A stretch of DNA of 64,000 bases, taken from positions 37,659 to 101,658 of the forward strand of contig DATAUF010000027.1 of assembly GCA_036268405.1 (NCBI GenBank), in the 5' to 3' direction. The DNA is from DASZTV01 sp036268405. Lineage in GTDB: Bacteria; Actinomycetota; Actinomycetes; JAFAQI01. The notes under the pieces are model-generated. The model did no database searches. It saw only the letters and a list, made by a program, of their open reading frames with translations, and was not told the origin of the DNA. Below, one piece after another: positions 33,866 to 43,348 of this stretch (the first letter of the stretch is position 1; every line of letters begins with the position of its first letter). The position numbers and the translations under genes are program-made.

Positions 33866-34079
33866 GGTCAAAGTCAAAACCCGCAACAACCAGGGGACAG
33901 CCGCCGCTTCGGGCCACTTGGTCTCCCCCGATGCGGTCCGAATGCGACGCGAGGGCAGGTATGTGGTCATAGATGACCGAATGGCCGCCCTCGCGGCGGA
34001 AGATCTGGGATCGACGCAACCGAGCGGCGCAACGTGATCAACGAAGGGAGCCGCCTCCCTGGTTGTTGCGCCTTTGCCT
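33866..34079. repeat. structured intergenic element R2
   Basis: Located between topA (stop at 34080) and the tmk fusion gene. The terminal inverted repeats share CGCAACAACCAGGG exactly: left copy 33882-33895, right copy as CCCTGGTTGTTGCG at 34057-34070. Inside, GCGAGGGC (33949-33956) and GCCCTCGC (33987-33994) flank GGTCATAGATGACC (33965-33978), the same 14-base palindrome found in R1. A GGTCAAAGTCAAAA run precedes the left end. No ORF of note. Confidence 0.75.
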
Positions 34080-36839
34080 TTAGGCCTTCTTCTTCGCTGC
34101 AGCTTTCTTTGCGGCAGTCTTCTTTGCGGCGGTCTTCTTTGCGGCGGTCTTCTTGGCGGGCGCCCTCTTGGCGGGTGCACGGCGGGCCGTCTTCTTTGCC
34201 GGACCAGCGGCTCGGCGCTCGGCCAGCAGCTCGGCGCCTCGCTCCGCGGTGAGCGACTCGATGCCATCGCCCTTGCGCAGCGACGCGTTCGTCTCGCCGT
34301 CTGTCACGTACGGACCGAACCGGCCTTCGCGGACCACCATGGGCTTGCCGCTCGACGGGTCGTTTCCGAGCTCGCGCAGCGGCGCCGCCGCTGCCTGCCG
34401 GCCCCGCAACTTGGGCTGGGCGAGCAGTGCAAGCGCCTCGTCGAGCGTGACCGTGAACAACGCTGCCTCGGACTCGATCGACCGCGAGTCAGTGCCTCGC
34501 TTCACATACGGGCCGTATCGGCCGTTCTGTGCGGTGATCTCCTCACCGTTCGCCGGGTCGGCGCCGAGCGACCGCGGCAGCGACAGCAGCCGGATCGCAT
34601 CCTCAAGCGTCACCGACTCGACGTCCATGTCCTTGAACAGCGACGCGGTACGGATCTCGCCGCCGTCGAGCGGCTGGGTCGTGACGTAGGGCCCGTACCG
34701 ACCGGTGCGCACCAGGATCGGCTCGCTGGTCTCAGGATCCTGGCCGAGCAGCCGCTCGTCGCTGGTCTTCTCGAGCAGCGACATCGCTCGCTCGACCGTG
34801 AGGTCGTCCGGCGGCATGTCGTCGGGGATGCTCGCGCGGAGGTCGCCCTTCTGCACGTACGGGCCGTAGCGGCCCACCCGCGCGACGACGGCCTCCCCGT
34901 CCTCGGCCACACCGATTGGCAGCGAGTTGACCTCGCGCGCATCGATGTCGCCCAGCCGGTCGCCCACGAGCTCTTTGAGACCATGCGGGTCCTCGGCTGT
35001 CGACGTGTCGTCACCGAAGTAGAAGCGAGTCAGCCATTCGGTGGATCGCGTCGTGCCACTCGCGATGCCGTCGAGGTCATCCTCCATGGCTGCGGTGAAC
35101 CCGTAGTCCACGAGCCGGCCGAAGTACTGCTCGAGCAGCCCGACGACGGCGAACGCCGTGAATGACGGAACGAGAGCAGTGCCTCGCTTGAAGACGTAGC
35201 CCCGGTCCTGGATCGTGCCGAGAATCGAGGCATACGTGGACGGCCGGCCGATGCCCAGCTCCTCGAGCTTCGCCACGAGGCTCGCCTCGGTGTACCGGGC
35301 CGGCGGGGACGTCGAGTGCGACTTCGGCTCGATCGCGGACGCCGTCAGCGCCTGCGCCTCGACAACCTGTGGGAGCCGCGTCTCGCGGTCGTCGGCGTCG
35401 GCGGCGTCGTCGTCGACCGCTTCGGCGTACGCCCGTTGGTACCCGGGGAACGTGATGATCGTCCCGCTCGCGGAGAACTCAGCGTCCTCGCCGGCGACGG
35501 CACCGGCTGCCGCAACGGCGATCCCGCCAACCCGAACGGTGACCGTCTGTCCGACCGCGTCCGCCATCTGCGAGGCGACCGTGCGCTGCCAGATCAGCTC
35601 GTAGAGCCGGTACTCGTCGTTGCCGAGCTCGGCGCGCACCGACGCCGGAGTGCGGAAGGAGTCTCCGGCGGGACGGATCGCCTCGTGCGCCTCCTGGGCG
35701 TTCTTCACCTTGCGGTCATAGGTGCGCGGCTGGTCCGGCACGTAGTCGGCGCCGTACAGCTCGCGGGCCTGTGCCCGCGCCGCGTTGAGCGCGGTCTGCG
35801 AGAGCGTCGTCGAGTCGGTTCGCATATAGGTGATGTAGCCGTTCTCATACAGCCGTTGCGCGAGCGACATGACCAACCGCGCAGTGAGCCGCAGCTTCTT
35901 GCTGCCCTCCTGCTGCAGCGTGCTCGTCATGAACGGCGCGGAAGGGCGCTTGCGGTACGGCTTCTCCTCGACCGAGCGCACGGAGAAGTCCGAGTCGGAC
36001 AGCCGCGCGGCCAGCGAGACCGCGGCGTCCTCGTTGAGATGAACGACATCGCTCTTCGTCAGCTGGCCGGACTCGTCGAAGCTCGAGCCCGTGGCGATGC
36101 GCTTGCCGTCGACCGACACCAGCTTCGCGTCGAACCGGGTCGGGTCACCCGGGACCTTCGGCGCGACACCGGTCTCGAAGGTGCCCTCGAGGTCCCAGTA
36201 GTCCGCCGAACGGAATCGGATCCGATCGCGCTCCCGCTCGACGAGCAGTCGAGTGGCCACCGACTGCACACGGCCGGCCGAAAGCCGCGGCATGACCTTC
36301 TTCCACAGCACCGGCGATACGCCGTAGCCGTAGAGCCGGTCGACGATGCGTCGGGTCTCCTGCGCGTCGACCAGGGCGCGGTCGATGTCACGCGGGCTGG
36401 CCACCGCATCCCGGATCGCGGCAGGGGTGATCTCGTGGAAGACCATCCGGCGAACCGGGACTCGCGGCTTGAGGACCTCGAGCAGGTGCCACGCGATGGC
36501 CTCGCCCTCGCGGTCCTCATCCGTCGCGAGGAGCAGCTCGTCGACGTTCTTCAGTGCTGCCTTGAGCTTGGCTACCTGTTGCTTCTTGTCGGCGTTGACG
36601 ACGTAGACCGGGGCGAAGCCGTTGTCGACGTCGATTCCGTACGTCGTCCAGAGGTGCTTCTGGTCTGCCGGCATCTCCGACGCCGCGCCAGGCAGGTCGC
36701 GGATGTGTCCGATCGAAGACTCGACGACGTATCCGTCACCGAGGTACCCCGCGATGGTGCGCGCCTTGGCCGGTGACTCGACGATGACCAGCCGACGACG
36801 GCCATCACCGTCGACGAGCTCGTCAGTGTCGTTAGCCAC
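34080..36839 (-). CDS. topA: DNA topoisomerase I
   Basis: A 919-residue type IA topoisomerase that relaxes negative supercoils. The TOPRIM part has VIVESPAKARTIAGYLG and the metal acids DEDREGE (107-113); the catalytic tyrosine is Tyr338 in YITYMRTDST. Zinc fingers are absent, as in other actinobacteria. Instead there are four C-terminal repeats around GRYGPYV and a terminal lysine/alanine tail of KKTAAKKTAA type, which is known to aid processivity in mycobacterial TopA. It follows an Rv3647c-type gene by 24 bases. Confidence 0.96.
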   Translation of the reverse strand: MANDTDELVDGDGRRRLVIVESPAKARTIAGYLGDGYVVESSIGHIRDLPGAASEMPADQKHLWTTYGIDVDNGFAPVYVVNADKKQQVAKLKAALKNVDELLLATDEDREGEAIAWHLLEVLKPRVPVRRMVFHEITPAAIRDAVASPRDIDRALVDAQETRRIVDRLYGYGVSPVLWKKVMPRLSAGRVQSVATRLLVERERDRIRFRSADYWDLEGTFETGVAPKVPGDPTRFDAKLVSVDGKRIATGSSFDESGQLTKSDVVHLNEDAAVSLAARLSDSDFSVRSVEEKPYRKRPSAPFMTSTLQQEGSKKLRLTARLVMSLAQRLYENGYITYMRTDSTTLSQTALNAARAQARELYGADYVPDQPRTYDRKVKNAQEAHEAIRPAGDSFRTPASVRAELGNDEYRLYELIWQRTVASQMADAVGQTVTVRVGGIAVAAAGAVAGEDAEFSASGTIITFPGYQRAYAEAVDDDAADADDRETRLPQVVEAQALTASAIEPKSHSTSPPARYTEASLVAKLEELGIGRPSTYASILGTIQDRGYVFKRGTALVPSFTAFAVVGLLEQYFGRLVDYGFTAAMEDDLDGIASGTTRSTEWLTRFYFGDDTSTAEDPHGLKELVGDRLGDIDAREVNSLPIGVAEDGEAVVARVGRYGPYVQKGDLRASIPDDMPPDDLTVERAMSLLEKTSDERLLGQDPETSEPILVRTGRYGPYVTTQPLDGGEIRTASLFKDMDVESVTLEDAIRLLSLPRSLGADPANGEEITAQNGRYGPYVKRGTDSRSIESEAALFTVTLDEALALLAQPKLRGRQAAAAPLRELGNDPSSGKPMVVREGRFGPYVTDGETNASLRKGDGIESLTAERGAELLAERRAAGPAKKTARRAPAKRAPAKKTAAKKTAAKKTAAKKAAAKKKA

Positions 36840-36863
36840 TCGAGTCCTTCCTCATCAATCCGG

Positions 36864-37442
36864 TCATGGTTCCGGCCAAGCATTCTGCGGTACGCCCTCG
36901 GGTCGGTCGCCGATCAGCTCGACCAATCGTGTGAGTCGGCGACGACCCACGATTCGGTACGCCGGGCCATCAGCACGAGGTCCGACGAGCACTCCCGGGA
37001 CACCGACTGCGGACAACGCCGACCCAACTGCGAGCCACGCGTGCTCGTCGTTGGCACCGAGGGCCAGGCTATACATGCCGCTCGCCGACCACCCCGACGC
37101 CAGACACCACCAGCGCAACCGCGACCCGTCGAGCGTCCAGCCTGCCGGCGGGCATTTCACGGCTCCGCGGAACCACGCATCGGCTGTCGCGCGGAGCTCG
37201 CCGAGCCACGGCGTACCCACCGTCATTCCGGCCTCGGCAGGTCCGATCTCAGCTTCCATTCCGAGCGCAGCGTGCATCTCGCCGGCCAGCGCAGCCACCC
37301 GCCACTCCTCGGAGAGGACGACTGACACCCGCGCCGCATCCGCCCGCCGCACGACCTGGCCGTTGCCGGCGAGCAAGCCCTCGACGTCGGACAGCGCAGG
37401 CTCGCGCGCCATCGCGCCGAACAGCGAGAGCTGGCTCATCAC
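36864..37442 (-). CDS. conserved actinobacterial protein (Rv3647c type), unknown
   Basis: A 192-residue soluble protein starting MMSQLSLFGAMAREPAL. It has a possible nucleic-acid or ligand-binding alpha/beta fold: ALSDVEGLLAGNGQVV, the Trp-rich centre RLRWWCLASGWSASG, and a C-terminal RRRLTRLVELIGDRPEGVPQ. The same neighbour of topA occurs in mycobacteria. The pattern vaguely recalls LAGLIDADG-like folds, but I do not see the catalytic motifs. It likely shares a transcript with topA. Confidence 0.7.
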   Translation of the reverse strand: MMSQLSLFGAMAREPALSDVEGLLAGNGQVVRRADAARVSVVLSEEWRVAALAGEMHAALGMEAEIGPAEAGMTVGTPWLGELRATADAWFRGAVKCPPAGWTLDGSRLRWWCLASGWSASGMYSLALGANDEHAWLAVGSALSAVGVPGVLVGPRADGPAYRIVGRRRLTRLVELIGDRPEGVPQNAWPEP

Positions 37443-37466
37443 AACGATGATGCCTGCCCAACCAGC

Positions 37467-37494
37467 TCGCCGGCGGTCAACTGACCGCCGGCGA
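37467..37494 (-). terminator. perfect hairpin terminator after hppA
   Basis: TCGCCGGCGGTCA (37467-37479) and TGACCGCCGGCGA (37482-37494) form a perfect 13-bp stem around a two-base loop. It lies 14 bases past the hppA stop and before the next gene on the same strand. Confidence 0.7.
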
Positions 37495-37508
37495 CATGGC
37501 TAAGAGGG

Positions 37509-39845
37509 TCAGGCGTCAACCTTTTCGGCGGTGCCCGCCATGTCGACCACGCGGCGCTTGCTGATGATCACCGCGCCGACAATCAGGCCGACAGAGATGA
37601 CACCGACGACAACCCGCACCGCGGTGTTGTGGTGCGGACCGTTCACGCCGTACTTGACGACGGTCGGCACGATCAGCAGCGCGACAAGGTTCATGACCTT
37701 GATCAGCGGGTTGAGCGCCGGACCGGCGGTGTCCTTGAACGGGTCGCCGACCGTGTCACCGATGACGGTCGCCTCGTGGGCCTCGGACCCCTTGCCGCCG
37801 TAGTTGCCGTCCTCGACGAGCTTCTTCGCGTTGTCCCAGGCGCCACCGGAGTTGGCCAGGAAGATCGCCATCAGCACGCCCGCAGCAATCGCCCCTGCAA
37901 GGTAGGCCCCGAGCGGCTCGTAGCCGAGCCAGAACCCAGTGGCGATCGGTGCGAGCACGGCGAGCAGACCTGGCGTCGCCAGCTCACGCAGCGAGTCACG
38001 CGTGCAGATGTCGACCACTCGCGCGTAGTCCGGCCGGACCGTGCCATCCATGATCCCGGGGTTGTTGCGGAACTGGTCCCGCACCTCGATGACCACGCGG
38101 CCGGCCGCGCGCGCTACGGCACTGACTGCCAATCCGGAGAACAAGAACACAACAGATGCACCGATGATCAACCCGAACAGCACGTTGGGCTTCGCGACGT
38201 TGAGGGTGATGCCGACGCTGCCGTCGCCGCCGACCGCGGTGGCGAACGCACCGAACAGCGCCGTGGCTGCCAACACGGCAGTCGCAATAGCGATGCCCTT
38301 GGTGATCGCCTTGGTCGTGTTGCCCACTGCGTCGAGCGCGGTGAGCACCTCCGCGCCTTCCGGGCTGATCTCACCGGACATCTCCGCAACGCCCTGGGCA
38401 TTGTCGGAGATCGGACCGAACGTGTCCATCGCGACGATGACGCCGACGGTGGTCAGCAGGCCGGTGCCGGCAAGAGCCACCGCGAACAGCGAGAGGACAA
38501 CGACGCCGTGGCCGAGCAGGAACGCGACGTAGACCGCGCCACCGATCAGGACGGCGGAGTAGACCGCCGACTCGAGACCGATCGAGATACCGCCGAGGAT
38601 GACAGTGGCCGCACCGGTCAACGACGCCCGACCGATGTCCTGTACGGGCTTGCGCTCAACCTCGGTGAAGTAGCCGGTCAGCATCTGGATTGCACTGGCC
38701 AGCACCAGCCCGACGAGCACAGCGAGAATCGCCATGACCCGGGGGTTGCCGCCAAGTCCGTGGATCTGCTGGCTGATCGCGTTGGGGTGAGCCGCGGTGC
38801 CGAGACTCAGCGGCAGCTTCGCGAAGGAAGACGGCAGGAAGACCAAGCTCACGATCGAGGTGAGGACTGCCGCGGCAAAGGCGGAGATGAAGAAGCCACG
38901 GTTGATCGCGGTGAGGCCGTTGCGGTCACCGTCGCGCGGCCGGGTCACCAGTACGCCGAGGATGGCGGTGAGAACTCCGACGGCGGGAATGAGCAGCGGG
39001 AGCACGAGACCATCGCGACCGAAAGCCACCTGGCCCAGGAGCAGCGAGGCGACGAGCGTCACGGCGTAGGACTCAAACAGGTCGGCCGCCATGCCTGCGC
39101 AGTCGCCGACGTTGTCACCGACGTTGTCGGCGATCGTCGCGGCGTTACGCGCGTCATCCTCGGGGATGCCCTGCTCGACCTTGCCGACGAGGTCGGCGCC
39201 GACGTCGGCCGCCTTGGTGAAGATGCCGCCGCCGACTCGCATGAACATCGCGAGCAGCGCGGCGCCGAAGCCGAAGCCCTCGAGCACCTGGGGCGCGTGG
39301 GTCTTGAAGATCAGCGTCACGACGCTCGCGCCGAGCAGACCCAGGCCGACCGTAAGCATGCCGACTGTTCCACCAGAGCGGAACGCCACGCGCGTCGCGG
39401 CCTTGGCGCCCGACGCCTGTGCGGCCGCAGCAGTGCGGACGTTGGCCCGAGTGGCCAGCGTCATGCCCGCCCAGCCGACGAACGCCGAGAACGACGCGCC
39501 CACCAGGAAGAAGACCGAGCGACCGATCTTCGAGCCGGTGGTGTCGGCAGGCAGGATGAACAGCAGCGCGAAGATGATCACCGCGAACGGCGCGACAGTG
39601 GTGAACTGCCGCTTGATGTAGGCGGCCGCGCCTTCCTGCACCGCCTTGGAGATCTCCTGCATCTTCGGCGTACCGGTGTCAAAGGCCATCACTTCGCGGG
39701 CGAAGTAGGCCGAGACCCCGAGGGCGAACACCGCGAGTACGGCGATCACCGCCACGATGCCGAGATCGTTGTGCGTCAGCGAGGCCGGGTTGGCCGGGGC
39801 TGACTGCAGAGCGGCAGCCGGGACGTGCAGCGCAAGCGGGGACAT
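37509..39845 (-). CDS. hppA: K(+)-insensitive H(+)-translocating membrane pyrophosphatase
   Basis: A 778-residue pump with about 16 membrane helices that couples PPi hydrolysis to proton export. The PPi-binding motif is DVGADLVGKVEQGIPEDDARN (residues ~214-234), with DNVGDNVGDCAGMAADLFE after it. The K+-dependence determinant reads GNTTKAITKG (508-517); Lys512 is the marker of the K+-independent class, where K+-dependent enzymes have Ala. The soluble Ppa is encoded at 22749. It is followed by a strong hairpin terminator. Confidence 0.95.
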   Translation of the reverse strand: MSPLALHVPAAALQSAPANPASLTHNDLGIVAVIAVLAVFALGVSAYFAREVMAFDTGTPKMQEISKAVQEGAAAYIKRQFTTVAPFAVIIFALLFILPADTTGSKIGRSVFFLVGASFSAFVGWAGMTLATRANVRTAAAAQASGAKAATRVAFRSGGTVGMLTVGLGLLGASVVTLIFKTHAPQVLEGFGFGAALLAMFMRVGGGIFTKAADVGADLVGKVEQGIPEDDARNAATIADNVGDNVGDCAGMAADLFESYAVTLVASLLLGQVAFGRDGLVLPLLIPAVGVLTAILGVLVTRPRDGDRNGLTAINRGFFISAFAAAVLTSIVSLVFLPSSFAKLPLSLGTAAHPNAISQQIHGLGGNPRVMAILAVLVGLVLASAIQMLTGYFTEVERKPVQDIGRASLTGAATVILGGISIGLESAVYSAVLIGGAVYVAFLLGHGVVVLSLFAVALAGTGLLTTVGVIVAMDTFGPISDNAQGVAEMSGEISPEGAEVLTALDAVGNTTKAITKGIAIATAVLAATALFGAFATAVGGDGSVGITLNVAKPNVLFGLIIGASVVFLFSGLAVSAVARAAGRVVIEVRDQFRNNPGIMDGTVRPDYARVVDICTRDSLRELATPGLLAVLAPIATGFWLGYEPLGAYLAGAIAAGVLMAIFLANSGGAWDNAKKLVEDGNYGGKGSEAHEATVIGDTVGDPFKDTAGPALNPLIKVMNLVALLIVPTVVKYGVNGPHHNTAVRVVVGVISVGLIVGAVIISKRRVVDMAGTAEKVDA

Positions 39846-40049
39846 CAGCGTCCTTCGAATCGACGACTATTGGCGTGAGGCATCCGATCCAAGACACCAA
39901 CGGCGCAGGACATGGACGCGCAGGTAGTAGCGGGCAGTGTGTAGGTAGTAGCGGGCAGAGTGTAGTAGGAGCGGGTCGCCCGGGTGACGACGCCCCGCCG
40001 CTTTCTGAAAGGGCGTCAGAGACCGGTCGTCATCGCGCCCAGCCCGCGC
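39846..40049. repeat. intergenic region with 21-base direct repeats
   Basis: The 204-base gap upstream of hppA contains GGTAGTAGCGGGCAG at 39923-39937 and again at 39944-39958, spaced by 21 bases, with a decayed third copy (GTAGTAGGAGCGGG from 39962). Regularly phased repeats (two helical turns) suggest a regulator-binding site or a recent duplication in the hppA promoter region. Confidence 0.5.
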
Positions 40050-40544
40050 TCAGCCCGCGCTCAGCCGGCCGAGGGCCTCGGTGCCCACGGAGACGACCGG
40101 CCAGCTCATCCGGACGGTGGTCTGCTCGCCGTCGTTGGTCACGAACAGGTCCTCGACCAGCCCGCTCACCACCGCGAGGCCGAAACCCGCGGGCATGGTG
40201 TCGACCTCGTCGAGCGCGGTATCCGGTAAGCCGTCCGCGAGCGCGCGAGTCGAGGCCTCGACCAGATCCATCGATTGCGTCGGGTCATCAGCGAGCGTGC
40301 CGCGGTTGACGACCTCGATAGTGAAGTGGCCGTGGTCGTCGGACAGCCGCAGCTGGATGGGCTCGTCGTAGCCCTGCGCGATGTGGACCCCGACGGCCCG
40401 AGAACAGGTCTCCCCGACCGCAAGGCGCACCTCGTCGAGCAAATCCTCATCGACGCGCGACCTGCGAGCCACGGCAAGCGCAATGAGGCGGGCAGTCCGG
40501 ACGTGGGCCGTCAGCGGGGACAGCCGCACATCGATGGTGGCCAT
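40050..40544 (-). CDS. RsbW-like anti-sigma factor/serine kinase (HATPase)
   Basis: A 164-residue GHKL ATPase: N-terminal MATIDVRLSPLTAHVRTARLIA, N-box LDEVRLAVGETCSRAV, and GFGLAVVSGLVEDLF as the G-box. It lacks a histidine kinase dimerisation domain. It lies 8 bases after bldG, as in Streptomyces where the equivalent gene follows bldG. It presumably phosphorylates the BldG serine and holds a sigma factor inactive; the sigma target is not visible here. Confidence 0.88.
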   Translation of the reverse strand: MATIDVRLSPLTAHVRTARLIALAVARRSRVDEDLLDEVRLAVGETCSRAVGVHIAQGYDEPIQLRLSDDHGHFTIEVVNRGTLADDPTQSMDLVEASTRALADGLPDTALDEVDTMPAGFGLAVVSGLVEDLFVTNDGEQTTVRMSWPVVSVGTEALGRLSAG

Positions 40545-40552
40545 GAAACTGC

Positions 40553-40903
40553 CTAGGAGGCAGACGCCGCCAGAGCCTCGTCGATGTTCGCGTGGATCGC
40601 GAAAACCTTGGTAAGGCCGGTGATCCGGAAGATCTTCAGGATTCGGTCCTGACTGCAGACCAGCTGCAGCGAGCCGTCATGCGTGCGTACCCGCTTGAGC
40701 CCGCCGACGAGGACACCGAGCCCGGTCGAGTCGAGGAAGTCGACCGCTTCGAGGTCGACGATGAGGTGGTACTGCCCACCCGCAACCAGGTCAATGAGGT
40801 GCTCGCGCAGCTTCGGCGCGGTGTAGACGTCGATCTCGCCGCTGACCGCAACCACTGTGCGATCACCTTCCGACCTGATCGCTACCGAAAGGTCGGGATC
40901 CAC
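40553..40903 (-). CDS. bldG: anti-sigma factor antagonist (BldG-type STAS protein)
   Basis: A 116-residue STAS-domain protein very close in pattern to Streptomyces BldG: GEIDVYTAPKLREHLIDLV, FLDSTGLGVLVGGLKRVR and LKIFRITGLTKVF. The phosphorylatable serine is Ser59 in DSTGLG. The GTG at 40903 sits five bases behind GGAGG and gives the canonical length; the frame stays open upstream but without family support. In Streptomyces BldG controls development and antibiotic production. It is divergent from the helicase gene, a conserved pairing. Confidence 0.92.
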   Translation of the reverse strand: MDPDLSVAIRSEGDRTVVAVSGEIDVYTAPKLREHLIDLVAGGQYHLIVDLEAVDFLDSTGLGVLVGGLKRVRTHDGSLQLVCSQDRILKIFRITGLTKVFAIHANIDEALAASAS

Positions 40904-41043
40904 ATCTGCCTCCAACGGCCCGTCACGGTGCAGCTTCCAGTGCACCACCATCCAACCATCACCTCGCGCTCGCGCCGTAACGACGACCGTGACTTGTGCC
41001 GCGGTCGCGCCGGCGTCATACCCCGCTGGCACACTCGCTGAAC

Positions 41044-43341
41044 GTGGCTGGCCCCCTCAATCTTCTGCTGCGGTCCGGCGCTGCCGGACCCGCGGCGCGC
41101 CATGCCCGGGTGACGCACGTCGAGCGACTCGATGCACGCTCCGGCAGGCGAGCCGACTGGCCCGAATGGGTGAATCCCGATCTCGTGGCGGCTTTGCGGC
41201 GCAACGGCATCGGCTCACCGTGGACACACCAGGCCGCAGCGGCTGACCTCGCCTGGTCCGGGCAGTCTGTGGTGGTGGCGACGGGCACGGCGTCGGGCAA
41301 GTCTCTGTGCTACCTGCTGCCTGCACTGACGGCCGCCGCGGCCGGGTCCGGCGCGACGCTCTACATCGCACCCACCAAGGCGCTCGCCTCCGACCAGCTG
41401 CGTGCGATCACGCGCCTCGAGCTCGAGAAGGTCCGAGCGGCGACATACGACGGGGACACCCCGATGGAGGAACGCGACTGGGCCCGCCGGCACGCCGACC
41501 TCGTGCTGACCAACCCCGACATGCTCCACCACGGGGTCCTGCCGTCCCACGCACGCTGGGCGCCGACCATGCGCCGGCTTCAGTTCGTCGTGGTTGACGA
41601 GTGCCACCACTACCGCGGGGTGTTCGGCTCGCATGTCGCGCAGGTCCTGCGCCGACTGCGTCGCATCGCCAACCACTACGGCTCGGACCCGGTCTTCGTG
41701 CTGGCCTCGGCGACAGTCAGCGACCCCGGGACGACCGCGCTGAGACTGACCGGCGCGACCGCGTCGGAGGTGATCGACGACGGATCCCCGCGCGGCGCGG
41801 TCGATATCGCGCTGTGGGAGCCACCGCTCACCGAGGTGACCGGAGAGAACGGCGCACCGGTCCGGCGGCCCGCGACTGTGGAGGCGGCGAGCATCCTCGC
41901 GGACCTCGTCGTCGAAGGCGTTCGCACCGTCGCGTTCGTCCGGTCGCGGCGAGCCGCGGAGACCGTGTCGCTCGGTGCGAGACGTGCGTTGGAGGAGGCG
42001 GCTCCGGAGCTGGTCGAGCGCGTCGCGGCCTACCGGGCCGGCTATCTCGCGGAGGACCGCCGCGACCTCGAACGCGCCCTCCACGACGGCGAGCTGCTCG
42101 GACTCGCGAGCACGAACGCGCTGGAGCTCGGCGTCGATGTCAGCGGACTCGACGCAGTGCTCATCGCCGGGTGGCCGGGAACGCACGCGTCGCTGTGGCA
42201 GCAGGCCGGTCGCGCGGGACGCGACGGCCGAGATGCGCTCGCCGTGCTGATCGCCCGTGATGACCCGCTCGACACCTATCTCGTCCATCACCCGGACGCA
42301 GTGTTCGGCCACCCGGTCGAGGCGGCCGTGCTCGATCCCGACAACCCCCACGTCCTCGGACCGCATCTGGCCGCCGCCGCCGCCGAGCTGCCGTTGACCG
42401 ATTCGGATCTGGCGATATTCGGTCCCGCTGCACCCGGGGTCGTCGACACTCTCGTCGCGGACGGCCTGCTGCGCCGCCGGCCGACCGGGTGGTACTGGAC
42501 GGCCCGTGAGCGTGCGACAGACCTGGCCGACCTGCGTGGCACCGGTGGACCGCCGGTGCGGATCTGCGAGGTCGGCACCGGACGCCTGCTCGGCACAGTC
42601 GACGCGGGAACATCTCACGTGATGGTCCATCCGGGTGCCGTCTACCTCCACCAGGGCGCGACGTACGTCGTCGCGGATCTCGATCTTGAGGCCGGGGTCG
42701 CGCTGGTGGAGGCCGACAACCCCGACTGGAACACCTCCGCACGCGAGGTGACCGACATCCGGATCGTCGACACCCGGCGCTCCGCGGCGTACGACGGTGT
42801 CGCGCTGCATCTGGGAACGGTCGACGTGACCAACCAAGTCGTGTCGTTCCTGCGGCGGCGGCTCGGATCTGGCGAGGTGCTCGGCGAAGAGCCGCTCGAC
42901 CTGCCGCCTCGCGACCTACGTACTCAGGCGGCCTGGTGGACCATCGATGGCGAGCTGCTGTCGCGTGCCGCGATCGATGCACGCGACCTCCCAGGTGCCG
43001 CGCACGCGGCGGAGCACGCGTCGATCGGCCTGCTGCCCCTGGTCGCTACGTGCGACCGCTGGGACGTCGGCGGGGTGTCGACCGCATTCCATCCCGACAC
43101 CGAAGCGCCGACCGTCTTCGTCTACGACGGCCACGCGGGCGGCGCGGGCTTCGCCGAGCGCGCCTACGACCGCGCGGAGCAGTGGCTCACCGCGACGCGA
43201 GATGCCATCGCGAGCTGCGAGTGCGCGACCGGTTGCCCGTCATGCGTTCAGTCACCGAAGTGTGGCAACGGCAACGAGCCGCTCGACAAAGCGGGCGCGG
43301 TCAGGCTGCTCACCGCAGTGGTAGAAGCCTGCTGGGGTTAA
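41044..43341 (+). CDS. DEAH-type superfamily 2 helicase, MrfA/YprA family
   Basis: A ~765-residue helicase: motif I VVATGTASGKSLCYLLPAL, motif Ia APTKALASDQL, motif II VVDECHHYRG, motif VI QQAGRAGRDGRD. The C-terminal DUF1998 region carries four cysteines CECATGCPSCVQSPKC that match the zinc site of B. subtilis MrfA, a mitomycin C repair helicase. It corresponds to the 'helicase/secretion neighbourhood' helicase linked to Tad clusters. GTG 41044 is the likely start; a longer start at 40996 overlaps no gene but lacks support. Confidence 0.9.
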   Translation: MAGPLNLLLRSGAAGPAARHARVTHVERLDARSGRRADWPEWVNPDLVAALRRNGIGSPWTHQAAAADLAWSGQSVVVATGTASGKSLCYLLPALTAAAAGSGATLYIAPTKALASDQLRAITRLELEKVRAATYDGDTPMEERDWARRHADLVLTNPDMLHHGVLPSHARWAPTMRRLQFVVVDECHHYRGVFGSHVAQVLRRLRRIANHYGSDPVFVLASATVSDPGTTALRLTGATASEVIDDGSPRGAVDIALWEPPLTEVTGENGAPVRRPATVEAASILADLVVEGVRTVAFVRSRRAAETVSLGARRALEEAAPELVERVAAYRAGYLAEDRRDLERALHDGELLGLASTNALELGVDVSGLDAVLIAGWPGTHASLWQQAGRAGRDGRDALAVLIARDDPLDTYLVHHPDAVFGHPVEAAVLDPDNPHVLGPHLAAAAAELPLTDSDLAIFGPAAPGVVDTLVADGLLRRRPTGWYWTARERATDLADLRGTGGPPVRICEVGTGRLLGTVDAGTSHVMVHPGAVYLHQGATYVVADLDLEAGVALVEADNPDWNTSAREVTDIRIVDTRRSAAYDGVALHLGTVDVTNQVVSFLRRRLGSGEVLGEEPLDLPPRDLRTQAAWWTIDGELLSRAAIDARDLPGAAHAAEHASIGLLPLVATCDRWDVGGVSTAFHPDTEAPTVFVYDGHAGGAGFAERAYDRAEQWLTATRDAIASCECATGCPSCVQSPKCGNGNEPLDKAGAVRLLTAVVEACWG

Positions 43342-43348
43342 GCCTTCG

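Noticed and set aside
34080..34170. Short tandem repeats (TTCTTTGCGGC type) as a DNA repeat element
   Set aside because: They encode the Lys/Ala tail of topoisomerase I, a known feature of the actinobacterial enzyme.
37629..39803. 724-codon open frame opposite hppA
   Set aside because: Shadow of the membrane pyrophosphatase; extremely charged low-complexity translation.
41215..42837. 540-codon open frame opposite the helicase
   Set aside because: Antisense shadow without recognisable motif; the helicase motifs on the plus strand are complete.
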